Positions 51,901 to 59,247 of a DNA stretch of 64,000 bases are shown here, one piece after another. Each line of letters begins with the position of its first letter. Position 1 is the first letter of the stretch. Source of the DNA: Faeciplasma sp964650705 (lineage in GTDB: Bacteria > Bacillota > Clostridia > Oscillospirales > Ruminococcaceae); assembly GCA_964650705.1 (NCBI GenBank), contig CAZYUJ010000002.1:176128-240127 (forward strand), written 5' to 3'. The position numbers were made by a program, and so were the translations under genes. The notes beneath the pieces are model-generated. The model did no database searches and was not told the origin of the DNA. It saw only the letters and a list, made by a program, of their open reading frames with translations.

Positions 51901-52289
51901 CGTGTGAGCGAGTCGATGATCGTGTCAACCTCAGCTATGAAATTGGGCTTATCAATTTGCTTGGAGAATATCTTCAATGATTTATTTGCTTTGACCTTAT
52001 TAAGTGCAAGATAAATGAGTGCGAGGCGGTTCTCGGGCTTCACAAGAATTCCGCTTTGTGTTCCGAATTGCTCGGTCAGAGCTTTTGCAAGGCGCTTGAA
52101 GCTGAGAACGGTTACGCGGTTAAAATCCCTTGCGCCGAGATTTGAATATAGGGCATTATCGAATTCGAAGGAAAACTGGTCGGGAATTATGCAAAGAACC
52201 TCCCTGCCCGATTGCAAAGAAGCACTTATATCATGCGCCATGCTTTGGAGCTTGAGTGCGCTGTTTTCACCAAGACGGATGCTGAGCAT
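48963..52289 (-). CDS. addB: AddAB subunit AddB, with degenerate Walker A
   Basis: AddB recognises Chi and contributes the second nuclease and the Fe-S cluster. The 1108 residues carry the nuclease motif IRIVDYKTGSKHLDY and an iron-sulfur set of cysteines (CNFKYFC near 765 and CRYCEFSSVC near 1060). The N-terminus, MLSIRLGENSALKLQSMAHD, aligns with the position where B. subtilis AddB has GRSGSGKT, but the glycines and GKT are missing, so ATP binding by AddB has probably been lost. PDQFSFEFD follows as usual. ATG 52289 has a GGAGGG site. Own promoter at 52324-52352. Confidence 0.94.
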   Translation of the reverse strand: MLSIRLGENSALKLQSMAHDISASLQSGREVLCIIPDQFSFEFDNALYSNLGARDFNRVTVLSFKRLAKALTEQFGTQSGILVKPENRLALIYLALNKVKANKSLKIFSKQIDKPNFIAEVDTIIDSLTRSGISSDMLENASQSSKGTISDKLYDISLVYRAYREELSLRELRDESSMLLDAARAAAENSYFACKDIYLDRFDSFSPDELKLLEAAIKDAHSVNISLGLPNTYKPSLISPFALVSQTQNQLVSLASAYNRPLKYIKSSEDVSRTQSLTAVKENLFTPVSVKQTNDGSVCLISADTVYEEADFVCAEISSLVNDHGYTYNDIAVFTHDVDTYSRVFESAFERYNITSFIDSRIPASSMSMALYALSAIDAACTRKPDTDRILTFIRSPFSFLNEQEISLIEDYCIKWNVDGEMWLEDFAEDKELCSGEYINSIRQKIILPLQKLNLSCKKATAKQVAAAFNDFLTEIHIAYRAKSVIEDSSEADKTENARLFKQLWNALMVSISSIYLTVGDTPITLKSFGELLRILLSSQTVSNPPQKLHSVKLCDVSRSIISTPKIVFVVGLNDGKFPSEIKKNGIFSAKDMQTLESLGVRFEASLTSRLDTERLDCYNAVCHATDKLYLSYSNADIKGKTINPSGLIKKVSAMLLTPIKTASSYPIEFYCRTPASAYYRFATAKKCSADELASVYESLLSVPEYKEKLLRLANRNDSHKLSPDISRRLFASGDIYVTPSKIDVYNSCNFKYFCRYGIQLDPVRPVAVDPANRGTVMHHVFQHVLMHFGESFSEVTDEDISLLVSRLLEEYLLEAMSGNFGKTAKFKADYARLHGACMEILLNIREEYKVSKFRPVRFEYKLKSEDGKTVLSIPINNGLSVCLYGIVDRVDTYKASDGTEYIRIVDYKTGSKHLDYKDIYNGLNLQMLLYMLALTEGSDPDFKNCVPAGVLYVNSVFLKCDADYSPLSDSTAIRLKEANKQFKRTGLLIDDIISLDAMDNTFSGIYAPVEKKKDGTYKSDSKLISKESFEMLENFAERKAREFGNSLLIGKIDAVPIGEDKDKLPCRYCEFSSVCDRKKYMFKKTDAEADRLSLKKEIGEATESEMD

Positions 52290-52323
52290 TTTTAACCCTC
52301 CGAACATAAAATCTTATATTGAA

Positions 52324-52352
52324 ATTTTACCACGCTTTTGTGATTAAGTCAA
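52324..52352 (-). promoter_or_regulatory. addBA promoter
   Basis: On the minus strand TTGACT (52347-52352) and TAAAAT (52324-52329) are 17 bp apart, 34 bp upstream of the addB start. Confidence 0.75.
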
Positions 52353-52390
52353 ACGTAAGAATATCAATATGTGTACAAATTAAAGTACAG

Positions 52391-52978
52391 TTAGCAGAAA
52401 AACTTCTTTATCCTTTGAAACAATTCAAAGCAAAAGAGCTTATAGCGAACTTTTTCGGGGGATTTGAATATAATTATTTCATCTTCTGAAAGAATTTCTA
52501 AGTCCTCGATTTTTGCAGCACTCGGCAAGCAAAGCCCCGGATAGCAAACGCACCACCAATTTTTCCCCTCAGCGTTTCCCAAGCGAACACAGAGTGAGTC
52601 ATATTCGCCTGCAGGAAGCGTGAAACCGTCATATGTTCGGGTGTTGAAGCTGCATTTTTCGAGAGAGCAGATCGCATTATAATCAAAATCAGAAAGAACG
52701 CTGTCGGCGGCTTGGGTCAAAGCATCTATGTTTTGGCTGATGATCTCGATCGCTGACTCTTTATCCTGACAAGCGGATAGGAGTGCATCAGCCTGTGACA
52801 ATATCGCATCACGGACAACGAGCTTGATCTGTTGGTCGATATCGCTGTCTGAATTCGCTATAACGTGCAGACGTATAAGCTTATCTGTGGCGGTTTGAAC
52901 CTCGTTAGCGTTGGATATGACGCTTGTGGTGAGGCAGATCACGAGTGAAATGAGCATTGCAAGAGTGAGTTTTTTCAT
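52391..52978 (-). CDS. spoIIR: Stage II sporulation protein R
   Basis: SpoIIR is made in the forespore, is secreted into the intermembrane space and triggers SpoIIGA to process pro-sigma-E in the mother cell. The 195 residues start with a signal-anchor (MKKLTLAMLISLVICLTTSV), followed by the conserved LIRLHVIANSDSDIDQQIKL VRD region (about 33-56), SFNTRTYDGFTLPAGEYDSL, and GKNWWCVCYPGLCLP with the family cysteines. The C-terminal region ends FQRIKKFFC. An AAGGAACT site precedes the ATG. A GC-rich island sits directly upstream, where a sigma-F promoter would be expected. Confidence 0.95.
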   Translation of the reverse strand: MKKLTLAMLISLVICLTTSVISNANEVQTATDKLIRLHVIANSDSDIDQQIKLVVRDAILSQADALLSACQDKESAIEIISQNIDALTQAADSVLSDFDYNAICSLEKCSFNTRTYDGFTLPAGEYDSLCVRLGNAEGKNWWCVCYPGLCLPSAAKIEDLEILSEDEIIIFKSPEKVRYKLFCFELFQRIKKFFC

Positions 52979-53010
52979 TATAAGTTCCTTTTTGATGATA
53001 GATTCAGTGA

Positions 53011-53080
53011 GCGCCGACGTGCGAGGAGCGCGGCCGCGCCGAAGGCGCGGGCGGGGCGGAGCGCGTGGAGGCGCGAACGG
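53011..53080. repeat. Very GC-rich intergenic island with nested palindromes
   Basis: 59 of 70 bases are G or C (84%), in a moderate-GC neighbourhood. It contains the 12-bp palindrome GCGCGGCCGCGC (53028-53039) and a 7-bp hairpin CCGCGCC-GAA-GGCGCGG (53034-53050). It codes for nothing plausible on either strand. It separates spoIIR from the mreB-like terminator and may be a dispersed repeat or a recent insertion. Confidence 0.7.
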
Positions 53081-53118
53081 TCGGATGCGATGATTATTGG
53101 ATCAAAAAGGCAAACTTA

Positions 53119-53151
53119 TGCAAAAATCCTTCCCGAAAGCGGGAAGGATTT
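53119..53151 (-). terminator. Terminator of the recD2-comF-mreB-like operon
   Basis: A perfect 12-bp stem (53124-53135 with 53140-53151) and a 4-nt loop, then TTTTTGC on the minus strand, 5 bp past the mreB-like stop. Confidence 0.93.
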
Positions 53152-53155
53152 CGAT

Positions 53156-54169
53156 TCAGTGTTTGAACACGGCTATTCTTTCGAAGCCGTTTCGAAGCTT
53201 ATCGCTGACACGGAACGCTTTATAGGTTCCTCTGGCAACACAGCCGAGCGGATCGGCAGCAACAATACATTGCACTCCGAATTCACGGGCAATATAGAGA
53301 TCAAGTCCTTTTATGAGTGCGCCGCCGCCTGTGAGGAGTATTCCGTTTGTAAGAATATCTCCGATCAGTTCAGGAGGAGTCTGCTCAAAAACGACACGAA
53401 TAGACGATACGATCTGATCTATATCATCCATAATAGCGCGATTGACGTCATTCTCGCTTATCTCAACACGAGCGGGCATTCCGTTGATAAGGCTTCTTCC
53501 CGTGATAACTCCGACAGGTTCATTCGAGGGCCAAAAAACGTTCGCATATTTCAACTTTGTTTCTTCAGCCGTTCGTTCACCGATGAGAAGCTTATAATTA
53601 TCCGAAAAATATTTGATGATAGCGGCGTTAAGCACGTTACCTGCTTTCTTGACAGATGAAGATGCGACGACACCTCCAAGTGAAGTAACAGCTATATCAG
53701 TCGTTCCGCCGCCGATATCCACAACCATTTGACCGACGGGCTTTAAGATATCCGCACCGGCACCCAAGAGAGCCGCCACAGGTTCTTCGATGAGATAGAC
53801 GGTTCTGGCGCCTGCCATAACAGCACTTTCGACAACAGCTCGCCTTTCGACCTCGGTAATTCCCGAAGGAACGCACATAACGATCCTTGGATTTATAAGG
53901 CGCTTTCCGATGACCTTCAGAATGCAAAGTCTGATAAGCTCCTGAGCCATGTCATTATTACTGATAACGCCGTCCTTTAGCGGACGAATAACAGCGATAT
54001 GTTCGGGAGAGCGGCCAATCATTCTGTATGCATCCTTGCCGAATGCAACAACGCGCTCTGAGCGCTTATCAAATGCGATAACTGAGGGCTCGTTGAGAAC
54101 CAATCCGCCGCCTGCGGTGATTATTATATTAGCAGTACCCAAGTCGATACCGAGATCGAGTGATGACAA
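53156..54169 (-). CDS. mreB: MreB-family rod-shape actin homologue (MreB/Mbl-like)
   Basis: A 337-residue actin-fold ATPase that organises cell-wall synthesis along the cell cylinder. Phosphate 1 motif DLGIDLGTANIII (4-16), VCVPSGITEVERRAVVESA, phosphate 2 DIGGGTTDIAVTSLGG and LTGGGALIKGLD are all typical. The longest frame adds 41 non-homologous residues; the TTG at 54169, 7 bp from AAGGAGGGG, gives the normal N-terminus. No mreC or mreD gene follows; the gene ends a recD2-comF operon instead. MreB and Mbl paralogues cannot be separated with confidence. Confidence 0.93.
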   Translation of the reverse strand: MSSLDLGIDLGTANIIITAGGGLVLNEPSVIAFDKRSERVVAFGKDAYRMIGRSPEHIAVIRPLKDGVISNNDMAQELIRLCILKVIGKRLINPRIVMCVPSGITEVERRAVVESAVMAGARTVYLIEEPVAALLGAGADILKPVGQMVVDIGGGTTDIAVTSLGGVVASSSVKKAGNVLNAAIIKYFSDNYKLLIGERTAEETKLKYANVFWPSNEPVGVITGRSLINGMPARVEISENDVNRAIMDDIDQIVSSIRVVFEQTPPELIGDILTNGILLTGGGALIKGLDLYIAREFGVQCIVAADPLGCVARGTYKAFRVSDKLRNGFERIAVFKH

Positions 54170-54170
54170 A

Positions 54171-54845
54171 TCAGTTCCCCTCCTTATAGTTTGTGGATGC
54201 GAGTGCCAAGCAATAAACCTTGTCAGCTCCCGCTTGAAGCAAAAGACGTGAGCATTCGGAAAGTGTCGAACCTGTGGTGATGACATCATCACAAAGCAAA
54301 ACGGTCTTCCCGTAAACCTTTTTCCATGCTGTGCTTTTTATGAAATACCTTCCCTTGACGGCAATCATTCTGTCCTCGCGGGAAAGCTCATGCTGTGTAC
54401 CCTTAGAGCGTGTAACTCCCAAAAGCTTATGATCCTTATCAATGTTAAGACATTTTGATACCATATCTGCAATTATTTGCGCATGATTATATCCCGTTTT
54501 GTTAAGTCTCGAAGCGTGCATCGGAACAGCTGTAACAATATCTATTTTATCAGCTATGCCCGCTGATTTCAAGTTCGTTATAAGTCTTGGCAAAAGATAT
54601 TTTGCAGAGTTTATATTTTTGTGATATTTGAGATTGAGGACACCCTGCTTCGCAACGTCCCTATACTCACAAGCATAAACACAGGCAGAAAAACAGCCTT
54701 GATCATCATATTTAATATAATTATCGGGATATTCGATCTCGTTTATGCAATCTTGGCAAGCAAGCTCATCCCACTTGATAAAGTCGCCGCAGAAGCCGCA
54801 GCGGTTCGGAAGTATCCAATCGAGCAAATAATCAAGTAGCTTCAT
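54171..54845 (-). CDS. comF: ComF-family phosphoribosyltransferase-like protein
   Basis: A 224-residue ComFC/GntX-type protein: an N-terminal zinc finger (C16, C19, C30, C33) and a type I phosphoribosyltransferase domain with VLLCDDVITTGSTLSECS (about 165-182). ComF is involved in DNA uptake or single-strand DNA handling in competent species. The start at 54845 overlaps the end of recD2 by 14 bp and the stop is 1 bp before the mreB-like TTG, so all three are translationally linked. Confidence 0.92.
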   Translation of the reverse strand: MKLLDYLLDWILPNRCGFCGDFIKWDELACQDCINEIEYPDNYIKYDDQGCFSACVYACEYRDVAKQGVLNLKYHKNINSAKYLLPRLITNLKSAGIADKIDIVTAVPMHASRLNKTGYNHAQIIADMVSKCLNIDKDHKLLGVTRSKGTQHELSREDRMIAVKGRYFIKSTAWKKVYGKTVLLCDDVITTGSTLSECSRLLLQAGADKVYCLALASTNYKEGN

Positions 54846-57072
54846 TTTCTGAATCCTCATTAGGTGTTGTTTGACCGAACGAATCCTCACAAAGCATATT
54901 TTTCAAGCAGGTATATCGGTTTGTACGGCGGTTGTTTTCGACCATAAACTCAACACGTTTTTGCGAACCAACGATTATTAAAAGCTTTTTCGCACGTGTA
55001 ACAGCAGTATATAAAAGATTTCTGAAATAGAGCTTATCATATCCCCCAAGAAGCGGCAGAATTACAGCATCAAATTCACTTCCCTGGCTTTTATGAACTG
55101 TTGCGGCATATGCCAGCTCAAGATTATCGAGCATTGTCGCAGAATATGTACATTCTCTTCCGTCAAAATCTATCTCGATGGAACCCAAAATTTTGTTTAC
55201 CTTTTTGATGATACCGATATCGCCGTTGAAGATCCCGCTTCCTCGTTCACTTCCCTTTTTCCAATCAATATCGTAATCGTTTTTAGTCTGCATCACTTTA
55301 TCTCCTGTTCGGAAGATATAGTTGAGCGTTTTGATCTCAGACTTTTCTCGAGACGGAGGATTCAGTGCAAATTGAAGGCGCTTGTTGAGCTCAACCGTAC
55401 CTAACGGGCCTTTTCTCGTGGGAGAAAGCACCTGAATATCAGAGATCGGAGACATATTGAAGGCTTTAGGGAGGCGTTCAAGGCAAAGCTCGACTGTCAA
55501 ATCGCCTGCGGATTCAAAATCAAGGCGTTGCATAAAGAAGAAATCCTTTGATTTCTGTGAGAAATCGGGCATTTCGCCGTTCACGATTTTGTGAGCATTT
55601 GTGACGATAGCACTTTCCTGTGCTTGGCGGAAAATTTCTGTCAGAGCTATAACGGGGACGGTATTGCTTTGAATTATATCCTGCAGCACATTGCCTGCGC
55701 CGACCGACGGCAATTGGTCGCTGTCTCCGACCATGATGAGCTTACACTCGATTCGAAGCGCACGCAAAAGTGCTTCAAACAAAAGCGTATCCACCATTGA
55801 CATTTCATCAATGATGACGACGTCGCAATCAAGAGGATTGTTTTCGTTATGATCAAACTGAATGAACTCTCCCCCGCCCTTTACGCCCAAAAGGCGGTGA
55901 ATGGTTTTGGCGTCATACCCCGTCAAGTCGCTTATGCGCTTGGCGGCTCGTCCCGTCGGAGCACAAATGAGCGGCTTTAAACCCTGTTGCTCAAATAGCG
56001 AGATAATTGCGTTGAGGGTCGTGGTCTTGCCCGTTCCGGGGCCGCCCGTGAGCACCATAAAGCCCTTTGAAAGAGCAATGTTTATAGCACGGCGCTGTTC
56101 GGACGCATATATAATGTCATTATCAAATTCGGCGATGTCTATCACTTCGTCATAGTTTATTTTGGTATCATACGCAAGGCTGTTCATTATCGCCAAACGG
56201 CGGGAGATGTAATCCTCAGCAACAAAATATTCGCGGAGCATGACAAACGGACGACGGTTTTTCAGGTATATGTATAGGTTTTCTTCATTGACCTCAGCAA
56301 GAATGGTTTCGTTTATCTTCTCTTCATCGACTTTTAATATGCGGATGGCAAGCTCTATAAGCTTGTCCTTCGGAAGACAAGTGTGACCCGCAAAAGCGTT
56401 CTCGTTAAGGACGTATTTTATACCTGCGGCAAGGCGATTGTAACTATCAGGTTCAATTCCCTTGTCATAGGCTATCTCTTCGGCACGGGTGAACGGAAGC
56501 TCGATTCCGTATCCGCAGAGGATATATGGGTTTTCTTCGACAAGAGAAAGGGTCTTTGTGCCGTATTTCTTCCAGGCACGGATGCCGTAAAGCGCAGGGA
56601 TCCTGCATCGGGTGAAATAGGTAAGCACCTCACGGATGCCGTTGACTTTTTTGAATTCTTCGCAAAAGGCGGTTGCTTTTGCTTTTGTTATGCCGTCAAC
56701 TGTGGCAAGTTGATCGGGATGATTTTCGATTATATCCAAGGAATCTGCGCCGAATTTTTTGACGATATATCTCGCTGTCACAGGGCCGATGCCCTTTATA
56801 ACTCCGCCGGCAAGATAGCGCTGGATGGCGCTCGCCTCAACAGGAAGGGAACGGATACAAAGCTCAGCCTTGAACTGCTCGCCGAACTTAGGGTGAGTCG
56901 TATATGTACCCGTTAGCTCAAGCTCTTCGCCCTCTTCAACGTTGCCGAGCTCGCCCACGACAGTTAACGGCGTTCCGTTCTGATCAAGAGTTATGACGGC
57001 AAAGCCGTTATCGTCGTTTCTGTATGTAACGCTGTCAACAGAACCGTGAATCGTTATTGTTAAGTCACGCAT
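54832..57072 (-). CDS. recD2: RecD2-type ATP-dependent DNA helicase
   Basis: A 746-residue 5'-3' superfamily 1B helicase of organisms without RecBCD. It has an N-terminal OB-like domain, helix-hairpin-helix segments (GVIKGIGPVTARYIV, VDGITKAKATAFCEE), Walker A GGPGTGKTTTLNAI (near 344), CAPTGRAAKRI, VIIDEMSMVD and the C-terminal ATVHKSQGSEFDAVI. The first GTG overlaps the AAGGAGG site, so ATG 57072 is chosen. It is first in recD2-comF-mreB-like, after the small membrane gene. Confidence 0.97.
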   Translation of the reverse strand: MRDLTITIHGSVDSVTYRNDDNGFAVITLDQNGTPLTVVGELGNVEEGEELELTGTYTTHPKFGEQFKAELCIRSLPVEASAIQRYLAGGVIKGIGPVTARYIVKKFGADSLDIIENHPDQLATVDGITKAKATAFCEEFKKVNGIREVLTYFTRCRIPALYGIRAWKKYGTKTLSLVEENPYILCGYGIELPFTRAEEIAYDKGIEPDSYNRLAAGIKYVLNENAFAGHTCLPKDKLIELAIRILKVDEEKINETILAEVNEENLYIYLKNRRPFVMLREYFVAEDYISRRLAIMNSLAYDTKINYDEVIDIAEFDNDIIYASEQRRAINIALSKGFMVLTGGPGTGKTTTLNAIISLFEQQGLKPLICAPTGRAAKRISDLTGYDAKTIHRLLGVKGGGEFIQFDHNENNPLDCDVVIIDEMSMVDTLLFEALLRALRIECKLIMVGDSDQLPSVGAGNVLQDIIQSNTVPVIALTEIFRQAQESAIVTNAHKIVNGEMPDFSQKSKDFFFMQRLDFESAGDLTVELCLERLPKAFNMSPISDIQVLSPTRKGPLGTVELNKRLQFALNPPSREKSEIKTLNYIFRTGDKVMQTKNDYDIDWKKGSERGSGIFNGDIGIIKKVNKILGSIEIDFDGRECTYSATMLDNLELAYAATVHKSQGSEFDAVILPLLGGYDKLYFRNLLYTAVTRAKKLLIIVGSQKRVEFMVENNRRTNRYTCLKNMLCEDSFGQTTPNEDSENEAT

Positions 57073-57095
57073 TGCCGCCACCTCCTTAATGAATG

Positions 57096-57404
57096 TTAAT
57101 TGATGATATCAAAATGTGTGTCCGTTTTTCTTGACAGGCTTTCAAGCCATTGCCTGCTCTGTGCGGTATTTTCAGAATCCAAGACCGACAGACGGATATC
57201 AAAATCTCTGAAGAGTCTTGATGAAATGAGCTTTTGGAACCTTATTTCAAAGCAAGGGTCATTTCCGTATTGAATGGTAAGTTCAGCTTTCGGGCGGACG
57301 TTTATATGACTCTTGCTGTGTAAAAAGATCTTCACGGCAAATATGATACCAAGGGTAATTATAATTATGGTTGAAGTTAAAATCATCTCATTCAATGTCA
57401 TCAC
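57096..57404 (-). CDS. Small single-pass membrane protein, unknown
   Basis: A 102-residue protein with one N-terminal membrane helix (about 8-28) and a hydrophilic domain (30-102) including VRPKAELTIQYGNDPCFEIR. I recognise no family. The GTG-ATG start pair follows GGGGAG, which lies in the 3' arm of an 11-bp hairpin that would hide the site (57400-57436). It ends 24 bp before recD2, so it may be the first gene of that operon. Confidence 0.55.
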   Translation of the reverse strand: MMTLNEMILTSTIIIITLGIIFAVKIFLHSKSHINVRPKAELTIQYGNDPCFEIRFQKLISSRLFRDFDIRLSVLDSENTAQSRQWLESLSRKTDTHFDIIN

Positions 57405-57436
57405 TCCCCAATATTAAGCTATGCTTGGGGAGTGAT
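57400..57436 (-). promoter_or_regulatory. Hairpin covering the ribosome binding site and start of the small membrane gene
   Basis: A perfect 11-bp inverted repeat ATCACTCCCCA (57400-57410) and TGGGGAGTGAT (57426-57436) with a 15-nt loop. On the minus-strand mRNA the 3' arm contains GGGGAG and GTGAT, i.e. the ribosome binding site plus first start codon. There is no T tract, so it is not a terminator in this direction. Confidence 0.6.
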
Positions 57437-57491
57437 ACATGTTACTTATAAATTATACTACACTTAGTGGTCATTTGCAAGGATAAAACAC

Positions 57492-57662
57492 TTATTTGTG
57501 GTTGTCATCGACCTCTTGCTTTGAGATCAAAATGTTTTCTTCGCTTTTATTATAGACATTGCCGTTCGGGGCTGTATAGTTGTCGGTTATGGGGTTTGTC
57601 TCCCATTCGGGAATGATCTTGTGCTTGGGTTTGTATATTTTTACTTCTTCAACTTTTTTCAT
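57492..57662 (-). CDS. Small hypothetical protein (56 aa)
   Basis: A 57-codon frame reading MKKVEEVKIYKPKHKIIPEW, then ETNPITDNYTAPNGNVYNKS and EENILISKQEVDDNHK. It has a plausible AAAGGC site 12 bp upstream, normal codon use for the region and a compact hydrophilic composition. It is the only coding candidate in the 405-bp gap between 57404 and 57810. Family and role are unknown; no homologue is known to me. Confidence 0.55.
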   Translation of the reverse strand: MKKVEEVKIYKPKHKIIPEWETNPITDNYTAPNGNVYNKSEENILISKQEVDDNHK

Positions 57663-57742
57663 TTTTTCATATCGCCTTTCTTGCTTGATGCTATAGTTTT
57701 TGCATTCACATTATGATATATTCGTGAAATTTTATTTAAATG

Positions 57743-57771
57743 TTGTTTTATGAGTCAAAATGTTGTATAAT
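57743..57771 (+). promoter_or_regulatory. Promoter of the 204-aa membrane protein gene
   Basis: TTGTTT (57743-57748) and TATAAT (57766-57771) are 17 bp apart, 39 bp upstream of the ATG. Confidence 0.65.
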
Positions 57772-57809
57772 ATAAAGAAAAATATTCTTTTGAGAGGACT
57801 GTTATTCAT

Positions 57810-58424
57810 ATGGGTTATGATTATAGACGCGCTGCACCGAACACGAGCACACCGATAGTTCTTATAAAATCGGCACTTTGGCTTTTAGCATGCTGGGCAG
57901 CGAGCTTTGTTATCGTTATGTTCTTTCCGTGGTGTTATCAAAATTACGGGCAAATAATGTGCTATGCTTTTGGATTTTGCTCTGTAGGTGCAACAGTTTG
58001 CATTTATGCTGATTTTACGCATAAGCTCGGTTCACGCATGAGAAGATCTGATGACAGTGCTGAAAAGGTTAAAAAGCAACAGCATTTCGGAGCCTTGATA
58101 GGTGCTGTTCCTATGGTCATAAATTATATATATGTTATACTTTTGTATCTGTCGAAGTTGGGCGTTTGGAAGTATGACTTCTATCCTGTATATAAGACTC
58201 TGACCTTCTACTTTATGCCGCTTTCATATCTTGTAGCTCCCAACAAAGCTGTATATGTTGAAGGTGTTGTTAATTCGGTTTCCGTTCCCGCAACCGAACT
58301 CACATGGGGCGCAATGATACTGTTCACGGTGTTACCCCTCATTTTTATTATAACGACATGGGTTGCATATTACATCGGATATAACCGCATTGACCTTAAG
58401 GAAAAAATCGTTTACAGAAGATAA
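57810..58424 (+). CDS. Hypothetical multi-pass membrane protein
   Basis: A 204-residue protein with about four membrane segments (18-42, 48-68, 92-115, 160-188), a basic loop (HKLGSRMRRSDDSAEKVKKQQ) and a basic C-terminus. I recognise no family. Ribosome binding site GAGAGGACTG. The cwlD-type gene follows after 60 bp on the same strand, with a possible hairpin between. Confidence 0.65.
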   Translation: MGYDYRRAAPNTSTPIVLIKSALWLLACWAASFVIVMFFPWCYQNYGQIMCYAFGFCSVGATVCIYADFTHKLGSRMRRSDDSAEKVKKQQHFGALIGAVPMVINYIYVILLYLSKLGVWKYDFYPVYKTLTFYFMPLSYLVAPNKAVYVEGVVNSVSVPATELTWGAMILFTVLPLIFIITTWVAYYIGYNRIDLKEKIVYRR

Positions 58425-58442
58425 TAAAGCATAAAAACAAGG

Positions 58443-58482
58443 ACTACCTCATAAGTTTGTACAAAAGATTTACGGAGGTAGT
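58443..58482 (+). promoter_or_regulatory. Inverted repeat overlapping the amidase ribosome binding site
   Basis: ACTACCTC (58443-58450) pairs with GAGGTAGT (58475-58482), loop 24 nt, followed by TTTTTG. The 3' arm contains most of the GGAGG site of the next gene. It may act as a weak terminator of the preceding gene or mask translation. Confidence 0.4.
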
Positions 58483-58484
58483 TT

Positions 58485-59222
58485 TTGAATATGCTTAAAA
58501 AGCTTTGGGTTAACAGAGTCGGTGCGGCAGTAATTTTGCTTTGTACTTATTTGTTGGTGTTTGGGTTTATAAAAACATTCAATATGCCACAGGATTCGGT
58601 ATATGTCAGTGCAGGCGTCAGCGATATGCCTGTTATAATTCTGGATGCAGGACACGGCGGAATGGACAGCGGATGTGTCAGCATTAACGGAGTTGAGGAA
58701 AAGGAGATAAACCTTAGCATCCTTTTGAAATTGAGAGACATGCTCGAAACAGCGGGTTTTGATGTTGTTGTTACAAGAGACACTGATAAGTCGATACATG
58801 ATACATCTGTCACAGGGCTTGGAAATCAGAAAAAGTCGGACATGGAAAACAGACTTAATATTATCAACTCACAGGAAAACGCTGTGTTCGTTTCCATCCA
58901 TCAGAATCAGTTTACCGATTCGAAATACTATGGAGCACAGATGTTTTACTCTTCAGACAGCGAAGAAGGTGCGAGACTCGCAAGCATTATGCAAAGCAGC
59001 TTCGTTAACTTCCTTCAGCCCGAAAACAAACGTGAAACAAAGCCTGTGGGCGATGAGCTTTACCTGATACATTTTGCAAAATGTCCGAGCGTTATGGTCG
59101 AGTGCGGATTCTTGTCAAACCCTGATGAAGCAGCACTTCTGGAATCGGATGAATATCAATCAAAAGTAGCATTTACTATCTTTGCGGGAATTTGCGAATA
59201 TGTAATTCCAAGCGATCTATAA
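58485..59222 (+). CDS. cwlD: N-acetylmuramoyl-L-alanine amidase, CwlD-like
   Basis: A 245-residue Amidase_3 zinc hydrolase with an N-terminal membrane anchor (about 12-28). Zinc and catalytic residues are in ILDAGHGGMDSGC, EEKEINLSI, VSIHQNQF and VMVECGFLSNP. Anchor, length and order resemble CwlD, which makes muramic lactam in spore cortex with PdaA; the sporulation genes elsewhere in the window support this, but a vegetative amidase is possible. TTG 58485 is 6 bp from GGAGG and ATG 58491 is 12 bp, so TTG is preferred with moderate confidence. Confidence 0.88.
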   Translation: MNMLKKLWVNRVGAAVILLCTYLLVFGFIKTFNMPQDSVYVSAGVSDMPVIILDAGHGGMDSGCVSINGVEEKEINLSILLKLRDMLETAGFDVVVTRDTDKSIHDTSVTGLGNQKKSDMENRLNIINSQENAVFVSIHQNQFTDSKYYGAQMFYSSDSEEGARLASIMQSSFVNFLQPENKRETKPVGDELYLIHFAKCPSVMVECGFLSNPDEAALLESDEYQSKVAFTIFAGICEYVIPSDL

Positions 59223-59247
59223 ACAAACCGAAAGGACGTTAAAAACT

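Noticed and set aside
52911..53093. 60-codon plus-strand frame through the GC-rich island
   Set aside because: Begins inside antisense spoIIR and becomes Arg/Gly-rich low complexity; no ribosome binding site.
54170..54292. 41-residue N-terminal extension of the mreB-like protein
   Set aside because: Not homologous to MreB and overlaps comF; a TTG with AAGGAGGGG gives the usual N-terminus.
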